Shown one piece after another: positions 44,452-64,000 of a stretch of DNA of 64,000 nucleotides. The position numbers and the translations under genes were made by a program. Within the stretch, counting starts at the first letter, position 1. Each line of letters opens with the position of its first letter. Origin of the DNA: Nocardia sp. NBC_00508 (GTDB taxonomy: Bacteria; Actinomycetota; Actinomycetes; Mycobacteriales; Mycobacteriaceae); the NCBI RefSeq assembly GCF_036346875.1, contig NZ_CP107852.1, positions 7,316,001-7,380,000 on the forward strand, written 5' to 3'. The notes beneath the pieces were generated by a model. The model ran no database searches. It saw only the letters and a list, made by a program, of their open reading frames with translations, and had not been told where the DNA came from.

Positions 44452-64000
<19,549 letters not shown>

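Overview
The window is high-GC actinobacterial DNA and most likely comes from Nocardia or a close relative in the Mycobacteriales. The support is a FadE5 acyl-CoA dehydrogenase of the mycobacterial length (611 aa), an NmtR/CtpJ-type nickel-cobalt pair, an AtsA/AtsD-type arylsulfatase, fatty acyl-AMP ligase lipid chemistry and a very large NRPS. The genus is inferred, not proven.

Region 1 (left edge to about 15.5 kb, minus strand) is the most unusual part. Nine genes run right to left, and eight of the nine are joined by stop/start contacts, seven of them ATGA or GTGA overlaps. In order of transcription they encode an acyl carrier protein; a 1974-residue fusion (class III aminotransferase, acyl-ACP reductase, rifampin-phosphotransferase-type dikinase, thymidylate-kinase-like kinase); a free P-loop kinase; a second ACP; a fatty acyl-AMP ligase; a cytochrome P450; a free dikinase; an alpha-oxoamine synthase; and a nucleotidyltransferase cut by the window edge. 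Read together, they look like an assembly line that loads a fatty acid on an ACP, oxidises it, converts a thioester to an aldehyde and an amine, and phosphorylates the product. I do not recognise the cluster. The product (a phosphorylated amino-lipid?) is inference. The operon is preceded by about 0.9 kb of non-coding, AT-richer DNA with repeats and a Tn3-type transposase remnant.

Region 2 (16-32 kb) is accessory metabolism and regulation. It holds a LysR regulator with an inositol-monophosphatase-like enzyme and an F420/NADP-reductase-like protein; AraC and integrase remnants; a cupin divergent from a MocR regulator; a TetR/old-yellow-enzyme pair; an SDR-type NAD(P)-binding protein; a lipase maturation factor homologue; a YjbR/MmcQ protein; a TetR regulator coupled to a membrane protein; a hypothetical protein with 13-residue repeats; and an EamA exporter.

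Region 3 (32-44 kb) is more conserved. It holds a divergent metal sensor and P1B-ATPase (nmtR/ctpJ type), 6-phosphogluconate dehydrogenase, an HSL-family esterase, a regulator made of two tandem TetR units, fadE5 followed by a perfect 16-bp hairpin, and a large arylsulfatase.

Region 4 (44.5 kb to the right edge, minus strand) is the 3' part of one NRPS gene, more than 6500 codons inside the window. Its visible order is (A)-T, C-A-T, C-A-T, C-A-T-E, C-A-T, C-A-T-TE. The last adenylation domain carries a threonine-type pocket, and the residue three modules earlier, counting the last module as one, is followed by an epimerisation domain. The 5' end lies beyond the window.
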